A stretch of DNA of 64,000 nt from Bacteroidota bacterium (lineage in GTDB: Bacteria; Bacteroidota; Bacteroidia; NS11-12g; UBA955), in assembly GCA_024103355.1 (NCBI GenBank), contig JAGFIU010000042.1, forward strand, positions 1 to 64,000. The letters run 5' to 3'. Within the stretch, counting starts at the first letter, position 1. Each line of letters opens with the position of its first letter. The notes under the pieces were generated by a model. It did not search any database, was not told the origin of the DNA, and saw only the letters and a list, made by a program, of their open reading frames with translations. Positions 1-9,392 of this stretch are shown here, piece after piece. A program made the position numbers and the translations under genes.

Positions 1-205
1 TGTACAAAAGAAGATAATTAAAATAATACCAAATAACAATTTGATCACCAACAGTATAATAAAAAATAATGCTCAGACTATACTGTTTTGGGAAGAATAT
101 GAAAGTTTAGGTAATGTAACCCGATAAGGTAAAGTTTTAGAAGGCATCGTACAATCTCAAGGAGAAAAAAAAATTGATAAAGACAATGATAACAATGTTT
201 ATGTA
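1..205 (+). other. Probable 5' part of the preceding cargo gene, interrupted by an in-frame TAA
   Basis: The frame of the large cargo gene is open from position 2 to 124, stops at TAA 125-127, then is open again from 128 into the annotated ATG at 206. There is no ATG, GTG or TTG in that frame between 128 and 205. The upstream stretch is very AT-rich and low in complexity, so it may be partly non-coding. Residues encoded by 128-205 match the style of the following repeat and look truly coding. Confidence 0.45.
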
Positions 206-3200
206 ATGGCTTTTGTGAATAACGCATACGTCTATTATGGAAGCGACAGTACCGAAATAAACTATAATCAAGGATCTCCCGCCATAATAAAATATACACC
301 CTATTTTGACTCTGTAATTTGGATAAAAAGAATTGCAAATGCGCAGCAAGCCGCCTTTATAATTACTACAATCAGAGGAGGAAAAAATGATGACAACCTG
401 TATTTAGCGTGCAATATGAGAGGAGGAGTCGATGTGGAAATAGAGGATACAACCTATAACCATTCAGAGGTAAGTACCTACAAAGGGTTTTTAATTATTC
501 TTTCAGCCAATGGCGATATGATACACAGGGGGTTTGTTAATCAAAACATGAAGCAGGGCGATTTTTTGTCAGATATTGAGGCGACAGATACCAACAAAAA
601 ATTCATTTGCGGCTTGGTCAGAGATACCTTTTTCAGAAACAACCAACAGTTTTATACCTCTCCGCCCTTACCACCAGACATTACACCTACGGTACTGGAA
701 ACCTCAGCATACCTGTTTATTGGCAGAATAAGCACACAAAGTGCAGACTGGATTAAACTGACTGCAAAAAGCATTGCAGCTACTAACCTGATTACCGGCA
801 GCCAACAAAGACTTGGAACAGACCCATTTGATAATATTTACATGAGTTTCTTGAATAGATACAATTATTCTGTAAGCATAGGCGGACTGTCTGATTCTTC
901 TGTCCAGAGTTCACCTTTTGTGTTTTCTAAATTTGATTCGCTTGGCAATGCTCTTTGGTTAAAATCAGGTGTTACCGCGATAGATATGCAACCCAACTCA
1001 CGGAGTGAATTGGTCTATTGTGGGAGGTATAACGGTCAATTAGAATTAGCTCCTTTTGTACTTAATTCACAATACCATTCAGGTTTTATCGCCAAAATCA
1101 CCAATTACTCAATCACACGCGGAGAAGTCCATGCGGGACCCTACTGTGCGGGGGATACTTTTTATGTACCTTATACAAAAGAGGGTGAATACGATACCGC
1201 CAACTGGTTCATTGCAGAACTAAGCGATGAAAACGGAAACTTTGAGGGAGCGGAAAGAGAATTAGGTCGGCTTAAAGGTACGGAAGACAGCACAATCATA
1301 GGGCAACTACCCCTGTTTGAAGTAGTCTCATCGGGTAATTACAGGATAAGGGTGCGTAGCACCCACCCGCCTGTACAGAGCTTTTACAGGTTGGACAGCC
1401 TTCGCCTTCTAATCTACTCCCGCGATAAAGCAGACCCTGGTCTGCCTGAAACTGTTTGCTATGGGGACAGCCTTCAGTTGCACACCTTCGGAGGCACAGC
1501 TTGGCAATGGTCGCCCGCCTACAACATGGATGACAGCACCTCTCGCACCCCCTTTATCTTACCCGATAAAGACACCGTTTACCGCATTGTTATTTCCGAC
1601 AGTTCAGGTTGCGGAGAAGCGGACACAGCTTACAAGCAAATCTATGTAAGAAGCCACCCGCAATTAAGTGCACTAAACTTTGCAGACGATTGTCTTTCCT
1701 CGTCTGTACACCTTGCCGCTTCCTTTTCGGGCGGGGACACAAGCGGTTACAGGTGGACATGGTACAACCGCAACGACTTTGATAACTGGCAGGAGCTCCA
1801 TGCGGATTCCTTCGCATTAGGCGACAGTGTCAGCCTGCCGTATCCTCTCACCACCGATTCAATACATATAGTGATAGTGCTTGAAGACGGCTGTTCCGTA
1901 CTCAAAGACACGGCATACCTTACTATTCCTCCCTTTACTCCACTTCAAATCACAGTTTCCGTATATGACACGTTGCTTTGTTCGGGACAGGAACTATCGC
2001 TTACCACCACAGGCGAGGGCGGAGTAGCGGAAAAGTATCAATGGACATGGATAGACAGCGACACAGGGGAAGAAATATCAGACACAGACAGCCTTAGCCT
2101 TGCAGTCCAAACAGACAGAACATTTGGTGTACTTCTAACAGACGGCTGCATGGACAGGAACGACACGGCAGAAGTAGTTGTGAGAGTACGTCCGCATTTA
2201 CAGACAAATATCCTTGATAGGTTTCAAAGTCCTGCAATGGACACTACTGTTTGCTACGGCAGCAAGTTGGAATTTACCGCCACAGGCGAAGGTGGGGATA
2301 GTGCAAATTATACCTTTGAATGGTATCTTAATGACAGCCTTATAGCTTCCTCTGACACATTGAGCGAGCTTGTCATAACCGAACCTTCAACGCTAACCTT
2401 AATCCTTCAAGACGGTTGTACGATTGAGCCTGACACACAACATATTCTGATAAATGTACTTCCGCCTCCTGAAGTTACCTTTTCTGCACCCGACACCCTT
2501 TGTCTTGGAGAAGAAATTTTGCTTTCTGCACAAGGAACAGGCGGAGTTTTTGGCAAGTATCAATTTACGTGGTTACACAAAAAAGAAGATGGAAGTTTTG
2601 AAAATTTGGGAAGTGCTAATTCAATAAAATTAAATACTAAAAATCTTGTTGTAGGCAAGGATTTTAGCAAGTCCAATTCAATAGAAATACTTTTGGTTCT
2701 CACTGATAATTGCAGTTCTCCAAACGATACTTTTTCAAAGAAAATAATCATAAGACCTGAATTGAGTTTATCTTTGTCAAGTTCCACTCTTTGTGCTAAT
2801 CCCAACGCATTGATTACAGCTAATCCCAAAGGTGGAAACTCTGCTTCTTATCAGGTTTTTTGGTATGATGAAAATGGAGATTTTATTGGAGATGGTTTGA
2901 CACAAACTGTTACTCCACTTGGTTTTGATAAGTTTAAAGCAGTTTTAAAAGACGCTTGTTCGTCTGACAGTGCACAAGCGGAGATTAAGATTGACAGAGT
3001 TCCTAATGTTCTTACTTTGAACAGCGACCCGAACTCCGGCTGTCAACCACTTCCCATCACATTTGAACCTCAAACCGATTACAAAGGTAAACACCGTTTT
3101 ATACTTAATTTTGGTAATGAGGATTCGGTTATAACACAGGAAGGAGCATTGAATTTAGAGTACAAATATCAAGCAAGTGGAACTTTTGTGCCACGACTAA

Positions 3201-3778
3201 GCATAACAACAGAAGGGGGTTGTCAAAAACAGGTCTTGGGTGCTCCGATAACTGTTTTTCCTAAGCCAAAAGCTGATTTTACTTTTGAACCGGAAGAACC
3301 CGACATGGATAATCCTTTTGTACGTTTTATAAATCAAAGCTCCGGTGCACAAAGCTTTTTGTGGTCAATTGACCCATACGGGGATTTTGTTCAACAAAAT
3401 CCGGAAGTTGAGTACAAAGATACCGGATATCACAGAGTGCGTTTGATTGCAGTCAGCGAACACAATTGCCAAGATACCGCCCAAAGCACTATTTATATAA
3501 AAACAAATTACAGGGTTTTTCTTCCCAGTGCCTTCTCCCCCAATGGAGACGGACTTAATGACACTTTCAAACCTTCGGTTAGAGGATTTAGTGAATTGGA
3601 TTTTAGAGTTTACAACCGATGGGGAGAACTTATTTTCCATTCAACTAAGGATGAAGCTTGGGACGGAACATACAACACACTACCAATGCCCGAAGGAGTT
3701 TATGCTTTTACCCTGAGAGTAGTTAATGTTTATGGGAAAATGCAGACATTTAAAGGAACAGTGACGCTGATGAGGTAG
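206..3778 (+). CDS. Type IX secretion cargo with tandem Ig-like/PKD modules and type B (gliding-motility) C-terminal sorting domain; 5' end disrupted
   Basis: A 1190-residue surface or secreted protein. Residues about 1-300 look like a beta-propeller-type N-terminal part. About seven cysteine-bearing Ig-like modules of 80-100 residues follow (about 305-935), sharing the pattern LCxGxxL, GxGG, W and DGCxxxxDT. Two PKD-like domains lie at about 940-1100. The end (about 1105-1190) is the type B sorting domain, with FLPSAFSPNGDGLNDTF and a final GTVTLMR, which sends the protein through the type IX system. The first ATG gives no signal peptide, which such cargo needs. The same frame stays open back to 128 and encodes a plausible propeller strand (KIDKDNDNNVYVMAF), but a TAA at 125-127 cuts it from further open sequence reaching the window edge. 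The gene is therefore probably a 5'-truncated, decayed or mis-sequenced copy. The function of the modules is unknown; adhesion is a guess. Confidence 0.85.
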   Translation: MAFVNNAYVYYGSDSTEINYNQGSPAIIKYTPYFDSVIWIKRIANAQQAAFIITTIRGGKNDDNLYLACNMRGGVDVEIEDTTYNHSEVSTYKGFLIILSANGDMIHRGFVNQNMKQGDFLSDIEATDTNKKFICGLVRDTFFRNNQQFYTSPPLPPDITPTVLETSAYLFIGRISTQSADWIKLTAKSIAATNLITGSQQRLGTDPFDNIYMSFLNRYNYSVSIGGLSDSSVQSSPFVFSKFDSLGNALWLKSGVTAIDMQPNSRSELVYCGRYNGQLELAPFVLNSQYHSGFIAKITNYSITRGEVHAGPYCAGDTFYVPYTKEGEYDTANWFIAELSDENGNFEGAERELGRLKGTEDSTIIGQLPLFEVVSSGNYRIRVRSTHPPVQSFYRLDSLRLLIYSRDKADPGLPETVCYGDSLQLHTFGGTAWQWSPAYNMDDSTSRTPFILPDKDTVYRIVISDSSGCGEADTAYKQIYVRSHPQLSALNFADDCLSSSVHLAASFSGGDTSGYRWTWYNRNDFDNWQELHADSFALGDSVSLPYPLTTDSIHIVIVLEDGCSVLKDTAYLTIPPFTPLQITVSVYDTLLCSGQELSLTTTGEGGVAEKYQWTWIDSDTGEEISDTDSLSLAVQTDRTFGVLLTDGCMDRNDTAEVVVRVRPHLQTNILDRFQSPAMDTTVCYGSKLEFTATGEGGDSANYTFEWYLNDSLIASSDTLSELVITEPSTLTLILQDGCTIEPDTQHILINVLPPPEVTFSAPDTLCLGEEILLSAQGTGGVFGKYQFTWLHKKEDGSFENLGSANSIKLNTKNLVVGKDFSKSNSIEILLVLTDNCSSPNDTFSKKIIIRPELSLSLSSSTLCANPNALITANPKGGNSASYQVFWYDENGDFIGDGLTQTVTPLGFDKFKAVLKDACSSDSAQAEIKIDRVPNVLTLNSDPNSGCQPLPITFEPQTDYKGKHRFILNFGNEDSVITQEGALNLEYKYQASGTFVPRLSITTEGGCQKQVLGAPITVFPKPKADFTFEPEEPDMDNPFVRFINQSSGAQSFLWSIDPYGDFVQQNPEVEYKDTGYHRVRLIAVSEHNCQDTAQSTIYIKTNYRVFLPSAFSPNGDGLNDTFKPSVRGFSELDFRVYNRWGELIFHSTKDEAWDGTYNTLPMPEGVYAFTLRVVNVYGKMQTFKGTVTLMR

Positions 3779-4098
3779 AGGGGGGGTAATAGTGTTGGTA
3801 TAATCAAGGCTGTATAGACTCATAATAATCAAGCAATAATTTAAATTTTGATTGGAATATTACAAGATTAAGAATTTTTACTCAATCAAAGCTATGTTAT
3901 AATTACATACCGAAACAAATGCTCCCTTTTTCTATCTAATTTGTGAAGATGAGGAAATAACTTATCTGTGACATTTTAGAGATATTAACAATGGCGATTA
4001 AAGTGTATTGTCATGTTTGTGTCATATTTAATAAAAGTATGAAAATGCGGGTATTGTAGAATTAGTTTTGCACGTGAAAAAATCTAATTTTTATAATT
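3779..4098. other. Non-coding gap of 320 bases
   Basis: AT-rich sequence between the cargo gene and the first lipoprotein gene. I see no open frame with coding character, no RNA gene and no convincing terminator hairpin. The only recognisable element is a TAnnTTTG promoter box near its right end, listed separately. Confidence 0.6.
4063..4070 (+). promoter_or_regulatory. Bacteroidota -7 box for the lipoprotein gene
   Basis: TAGTTTTG matches TAnnTTTG and ends 28 bases before the ATG at 4099. No good TTG lies at the usual -33 distance, so only half of the promoter is supported. Confidence 0.45.
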
Positions 4099-5124
4099 AT
4101 GTCAAAGAGTAAGTTTATATTGTTATTTATAGCATTTGGAATGTTAGCATTATCAAGTTGCAAGAAAGAAGACCCAAAACAAGATAATGACAGTTTACTA
4201 AAAATAGAAGGAACTTGGCAACTGGCAATGATGGACTTTCTGGATGATAGAGCTAACTGGGACAAAACAGTAGAATTCTCATTTGGCAATTATTTTGGTT
4301 TTGCACCTGCCATGTTCGCAGATATGCAAGGGTTTGACTTCGCTACTACGAAATCGTCCGGAGGTCAAGGGAATATTTTTAATTATATCAATGAAGGCGA
4401 ATATAATCAGGGAAAAGAAACCTTTTGGTATTGGAATTATACTAATAACAAAAAGGCTTTTGAAATCATCCAAATCAATAAAGAAATGCCTCCTTATGAT
4501 TTTACCATTAAAAATATAAGTGATATTGAGATTTTAGATAATGGGAATAAGATTACTTTTATGACAAAAGTAAGTTCTCGCCTCTCGGGACAGCCTATGA
4601 CAACTACCGTTCAACTTCCGGTAAAAATTACTTTAATTAAGGCAAATCCTACACAAAATGTCGAAATTTATGTACAAGGGAAGAAACAAGAATATTGGAC
4701 ACAGGGAGGAGATGATTCACTGTCATTAATAGATAAAATAAGAGAAAAGGTTTGGAAGTTGAAACCCGGTTCTGATTTGTATGATCCAAGCATGGATGAT
4801 GAAGATAATCCGGCTAAAGGTTATATGAAAATCATGGTTATGCAGTTAGATAACAATGATATTTTGAACTATCGATACGCTTATCCAATGGGAATTGTTT
4901 CTCCTAAGCAACACAGCCAAACCGAGCTTGCTAATAATATACTTGAAGTAAAGTTGGGTGGTAGTTATGGTACACCGGAGAAGATATTTGATTTTCAAGT
5001 CGAGTCCGTGGATAATAATACCGAGACCTTGAGATTAAGAGTGGATGGTGTTATAAGAGAATTTGTCAAAACTGACAACATGAATAACGTTGATAAAAAT
5101 GACTATAATCTCATCACAGAATAA
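4099..5124 (+). CDS. Putative lipoprotein of unknown function
   Basis: A 341-residue protein with a lipoprotein signal: basic start, hydrophobic core and lipobox LALSSC with Cys21. KKED follows, a charged start of the mature chain often seen in surface or periplasmic lipoproteins of this phylum. The segment LLKIEGTWQLAMMDFLDD resembles the start of lipocalin-like extracellular domains, but I do not recognise a family with certainty. It lies 125 bases upstream of a TonB-dependent receptor in the same direction and may act with it as an accessory protein. A TAnnTTTG promoter box lies 28 bases upstream of the start. Confidence 0.75.
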   Translation: MSKSKFILLFIAFGMLALSSCKKEDPKQDNDSLLKIEGTWQLAMMDFLDDRANWDKTVEFSFGNYFGFAPAMFADMQGFDFATTKSSGGQGNIFNYINEGEYNQGKETFWYWNYTNNKKAFEIIQINKEMPPYDFTIKNISDIEILDNGNKITFMTKVSSRLSGQPMTTTVQLPVKITLIKANPTQNVEIYVQGKKQEYWTQGGDDSLSLIDKIREKVWKLKPGSDLYDPSMDDEDNPAKGYMKIMVMQLDNNDILNYRYAYPMGIVSPKQHSQTELANNILEVKLGGSYGTPEKIFDFQVESVDNNTETLRLRVDGVIREFVKTDNMNNVDKNDYNLITE

Positions 5125-5249
5125 TAGTTGAAGTAGCAGTTCATTTTTTTATTCCACCTATTAAGTTAATGTTCGATTGTTATAGAAAACAAAGTTCTTT
5201 CACTCATTTCAAAAGGCAGAAGCATCTATTTTTTTTATGAATAGTACAA

Positions 5250-7649
5250 ATGAGATTTTTAGCTTTTATCATTTTTATTATTTATTGCAGTAGCAATTTA
5301 CAGGGTCAGAACAAAATCTGCGGGCACGTTGATATAGAAGGCAAATCACTGGAAAATGTGGAGATTACAGCACAATGTATTTCTTCATCAAGTTCATCGC
5401 AGATAATTTATATGAAAACGGATGAAAATGGTAACTTTTGTTTCACAAATTTGATTGCAGGAAATTATCATATAAGTGCTGCGAAGAAAGATTATAGAAT
5501 TGATGTATTTGTAGTTGCAGAAACAGACATTACCGGTTTGCAACTAACATTAAAAAAACAAGTTAAGTTAGACGAAGTCCAAATTCGAGGCAAGTCCTCC
5601 AAAGGGTTAAAATCAGAACATTCTATTAAGACCGGGATTGTTGATTTGGGAAACAAGAAATATAGTCCGACATCGGTTGAAGAGATGATGAACCAAGCTT
5701 CCGGTATCAGAGTAAGAAACTCCGGAGGAGTGGGAGGGAATGCCAATATTATTGTTGGTGGCTTTGCCGGAAGTTCGGTACGCTTTCTAATTGACGGAAT
5801 CCCAATTGATTATCTTGGCACAAGCATGGGGGTTACTAAAATTCCTTCCAACATGGCAGGATATATTGAAATATACAAAGGTGTTTTACCAACAGAGATT
5901 GGTGTAGATGCACTCGGAGCCGCAATCAATATTGTTACAAAAAATGAGAGAGAAACATCAGGTCGTTTTAGTTATCAAGCCGGTTCATTTAACACGCATC
6001 AATTTACAATAAATTCTTATTTGCGTACTTCTAAAAATTTTTCTTATGGTATCAATCTTTTTGGTATTTACAGTGGGAATAATTTCAAAGTTGATAATCT
6101 GCCCTTTGTAGATGAAGAAACAGGAAAAACTAAATTGATAACAGCGAGGCTCTTTCACAATCGTTACCGACAACTTAGTGGAGATGTCTTTATCAATTTC
6201 AGCAAAAGAAAATGGGTTGATTTGCTCAGTATCAAAATAAATAGTTATGGCTTAGATCGACAGATGCAGAACGATTTTGTTTCAAGAAATCGTGCCTATG
6301 GAAAAGTATTGATGAAAGAGTATGCTTATGCAGTTCCTTCAATTCATTATCAGAAAGACTTTTTTAAACGCAAACTTTCTGTTTCACAATTTTTTGTCTT
6401 TAGTCAGATTGGCAACCAATTAGTTGATTCACTCAAGAATGCTTATTATGATTGGAAAGGAAATCGACATGAGAATATTTCCGGTTCAGAAACAGGTAAT
6501 GACTTATCTAACTTAAAGGAGCCAATAATCCGCACAAGAACGAATAATTTGACTTATAGAGGATTGTTTAAATATAGGTTCAGCGAACGACAGTATTTGG
6601 TGCTAAACCTTATCAATACTAATTTATACCGAATTGCCGATGATTTGAGTGCATATAATAGTCGAACCCGGATTACTTATAATCGGTTTATTGCCGGATT
6701 GGGATATCAGTATTTTTTATTTGATAAACGTTTGGAAGGTTTGTCACAAGTCAAATTATTGCTGGGAGAAACCAAAGGGAAACTCAACAATCTATTAATA
6801 GGGGCCAAAGATTCACCACACCTGAATAAAGGCCATAGTTTTGCACAATCTATAAAATATCAGACGAAAAATGGCTGGTTGTTTCGAACTTCGATAGAAA
6901 ATACTTTCCGTCTGCCTGATCAAATGGAGATTTTTGGTGACAATGTTTTTATCTTGCCAAACCTCACTTTAAAACCCGAACGGAGCCTCAATGTTAATGC
7001 AGGATTGGGGTATCGACATAAAGATAAGTTTTTCTTTGAAGTGAATGGCTATTTCCGCAACCTTAAAGACATGATAAGACTCGAGGAAGTTACTCAATTT
7101 CAGGCCAATTTTCTTAATTTGGATAAGGTGCGAGGTTATGGTATTGAGATTGAAACTTCTTGGGAAGTGAAGGAAGGCCTAAAAATAGAAGGCAATCTGA
7201 CTTATAACGATTTCAGGTTTCAAGGGTCAAACGACTTTCTTTCACAAAATAATCATTTTATCAATGCAAGAGTGAGTAACATGCCCTTTTGTTTTGGAAA
7301 CACTTCGATTAGCTACCAATTTAAATATCTGTTCAGCAAGGATGACCGTTTGAAAATCTATTGGAATTACTCCTATGTTCACCAATTTTATTTGGATTTT
7401 GTTGAGAAACAATACGAACCGGAAGGATTGTTGGGATTATTTGGTCAAAGTGAAGTTTATACCAGTCGTGTCATTCCTATTCAACATGTTAATTCTGCCG
7501 GGTTAATATGGCAAATGATGATTTCTAATAAGCGATTATTTGCTGTTTCCTTAGAAGGGAATAACTTGTTTGATTATCCCATTTATAATGATTTTAAGAT
7601 GCAAAGTCCCGGAAGAAGTTTTTATGTGAAAGTTAGTTTTGAAATGTGA
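5250..7649 (+). CDS. TonB-dependent outer-membrane receptor with N-terminal carboxypeptidase-regulatory-like domain
   Basis: A 799-residue outer-membrane transporter. A signal peptide covers residues 1-20 (cleavage near LQGQ). Residues about 21-105 form a carboxypeptidase D regulatory-like beta-sandwich, as in many Bacteroidota receptors. The plug domain (about 120-230) shows IRVRNSGGVGGNANIIVGGF, VRFLIDGIPID and a closing GALGAAINIVTK. The remainder is the 22-strand barrel. No SusD-like gene lies beside it, so glycan import is less likely; ferric siderophores, haem or a vitamin are possible but unproven. The lipoprotein genes on both sides in the same direction suggest one uptake locus. Start ATG at 5250; no promoter box was found close upstream, consistent with transcription from the preceding gene. 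Confidence 0.9.
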   Translation: MRFLAFIIFIIYCSSNLQGQNKICGHVDIEGKSLENVEITAQCISSSSSSQIIYMKTDENGNFCFTNLIAGNYHISAAKKDYRIDVFVVAETDITGLQLTLKKQVKLDEVQIRGKSSKGLKSEHSIKTGIVDLGNKKYSPTSVEEMMNQASGIRVRNSGGVGGNANIIVGGFAGSSVRFLIDGIPIDYLGTSMGVTKIPSNMAGYIEIYKGVLPTEIGVDALGAAINIVTKNERETSGRFSYQAGSFNTHQFTINSYLRTSKNFSYGINLFGIYSGNNFKVDNLPFVDEETGKTKLITARLFHNRYRQLSGDVFINFSKRKWVDLLSIKINSYGLDRQMQNDFVSRNRAYGKVLMKEYAYAVPSIHYQKDFFKRKLSVSQFFVFSQIGNQLVDSLKNAYYDWKGNRHENISGSETGNDLSNLKEPIIRTRTNNLTYRGLFKYRFSERQYLVLNLINTNLYRIADDLSAYNSRTRITYNRFIAGLGYQYFLFDKRLEGLSQVKLLLGETKGKLNNLLIGAKDSPHLNKGHSFAQSIKYQTKNGWLFRTSIENTFRLPDQMEIFGDNVFILPNLTLKPERSLNVNAGLGYRHKDKFFFEVNGYFRNLKDMIRLEEVTQFQANFLNLDKVRGYGIEIETSWEVKEGLKIEGNLTYNDFRFQGSNDFLSQNNHFINARVSNMPFCFGNTSISYQFKYLFSKDDRLKIYWNYSYVHQFYLDFVEKQYEPEGLLGLFGQSEVYTSRVIPIQHVNSAGLIWQMMISNKRLFAVSLEGNNLFDYPIYNDFKMQSPGRSFYVKVSFEM

Positions 7650-7754
7650 GCAAAGATTGGGAAATGTTTTGAACCAATTTAATAAATAAAGTCTAGTTAA
7701 GAGATTTGATTATACAGAGAAATAGGGAGGTGATAAGAGTATTAATATAAAAAT

Positions 7755-9065
7755 ATGAAGAAGATAATTGTATTGCTTACTACATTTTTTTTGATTTTGA
7801 CGGGTTGCAAAGTAGAAAACCTTGAGGATGTGTTTGAAAAGCCGAAGACTAATTTTTCAGATTTTAATTATGTTATTTCAACAGAAGATGCCTCGGATGT
7901 AGATATAACAACATTTTTCACTTTTAATTTATCAGATATCAATTCTGACACTAAATACGATTTAATTGCAGAAAATGACTTATTCATTAATTCCAATCCA
8001 TCAGTCTCATCCGGTCATTTGTCAATGAATCAGTATTTTTTTGCCTTGGCAAAAGACAAGAAAGGCTACTCTTCAACTCCTGGATTGTACCGTATGACAC
8101 TCAACGACAAGAACCGTGTTTATATCAACGATAATTTAAGTATTTCCAAAAATAATCTATTTCCTTCCAGACAACTCTGTATCGTCAATGAAACCTTAGG
8201 TTACTTTTACGATGAAGGAACAGATGCACAAAAAATAAAGATTTTTAACCCTTCAACAATGACACTGAAGGGCAAAATTGATTTAAAACCTGCGATAGAA
8301 AATTTCAGACAAAATATTAAATGGGTGGACGAATCGGGTAATAATTTGGTGCGAACGGGTTCGTTGGTTTTAGATGTCAAGGAAGATAAGTTATATGTCA
8401 GTATTGTGTTTCTGGAGAAAGCAGGATTTAACCTTATTTCCAATGATGAGAAAAATTTTTATCTGGCAGTTATCAATATTAACACTAACAAAGTAGAAAA
8501 AATTATTGCATACAGAGGAACCAAAACTGTCGGTTTTTTTGTTTCAGAAAATAAATCGACCACATTAGGTGATGACGGAAATCTTTATTTTTGTTCTTGG
8601 GGTTGGAACCAATTCAACGAAGGTGATCCTTCCCAAATTTTTAGGATTAAAGCCGGAACAACAGATTTTGATTTAAATTGGAAAATTAATATTGATGAAA
8701 TCTTTGGTCCGGGAAGAATTGCTCAATCCATGGCATTCTATCATGGAAAACTTTATTTACATGTATCTACCCAACCCTACTCTTTTGCAGACTCAGATAA
8801 CCCGAAAGCAATATCAATGAATTATTATGTGATTGACCCCAACAATCCAACACAACCAACTCTGTTAAATATTCCTGAATCCAACACTTCTGAGAGAATG
8901 AATGTTTTCAGTATTGTTGATGACCAACTTTTTATTGCAGTTCCAAACATTCAAACAACTAAATTCAATGGTTTTTATTCTATTAATTCCCAAGGAAACA
9001 TCACCAAGGAAATCACCATTGAAAATAAATACCGACCTACAAGATTATATAAATTGATGAAGTAG
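7755..9065 (+). CDS. Lipoprotein, possibly beta-propeller, partner of the TonB receptor
   Basis: A 436-residue protein with lipobox LILTGC (Cys18). The mature part begins with a region containing YVISTEDASD and continues with repeated beta-rich segments (for example LYRMTLNDKNRVYINDNLSI and LYFCSWGWNQF) suggesting a propeller. The layout recalls DUF4374-type lipoproteins that accompany TonB receptors in iron uptake loci, but I cannot confirm that family by eye. It lies 105 bases downstream of the receptor, same direction. A likely role is holding or passing the receptor's ligand at the cell surface or in the periplasm. Confidence 0.7.
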   Translation: MKKIIVLLTTFFLILTGCKVENLEDVFEKPKTNFSDFNYVISTEDASDVDITTFFTFNLSDINSDTKYDLIAENDLFINSNPSVSSGHLSMNQYFFALAKDKKGYSSTPGLYRMTLNDKNRVYINDNLSISKNNLFPSRQLCIVNETLGYFYDEGTDAQKIKIFNPSTMTLKGKIDLKPAIENFRQNIKWVDESGNNLVRTGSLVLDVKEDKLYVSIVFLEKAGFNLISNDEKNFYLAVININTNKVEKIIAYRGTKTVGFFVSENKSTTLGDDGNLYFCSWGWNQFNEGDPSQIFRIKAGTTDFDLNWKINIDEIFGPGRIAQSMAFYHGKLYLHVSTQPYSFADSDNPKAISMNYYVIDPNNPTQPTLLNIPESNTSERMNVFSIVDDQLFIAVPNIQTTKFNGFYSINSQGNITKEITIENKYRPTRLYKLMK

Positions 9066-9392
9066 TCGCTAAACGCATATTTGTTGACAGCTATGCTTTT
9101 TGTCGAGTACATCGAAATTTTGAAGACTTTAATTCATTTAAAATCAATATTATTATCTAGTGTTAGTTTGTCTATTCTCTGATAATTATTTGTCAAAGAT
9201 AGAAGTCAAAGGTTAGATTGTGGTATGAGTGAATCTATTTTTTAATATGAAATAAGTATAAATTTTGAAATATGTGCCTGCACCATGACTGTTTACACGA
9301 AGGTCAATCATACTGTCCATAATGTGTTTGTTTTAACAATACACGTTCACAACTTAGCGTTTTAAAAGGGATTAAAGCTATTTCTTTGTATC
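9066..9392. other. Non-coding gap of 327 bases
   Basis: AT-rich sequence between the second lipoprotein gene and xerC. I find no coding frame, RNA gene or terminator hairpin. A ribosomal protein S21 gene, which often precedes xerC in this phylum, is not here. Confidence 0.6.
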
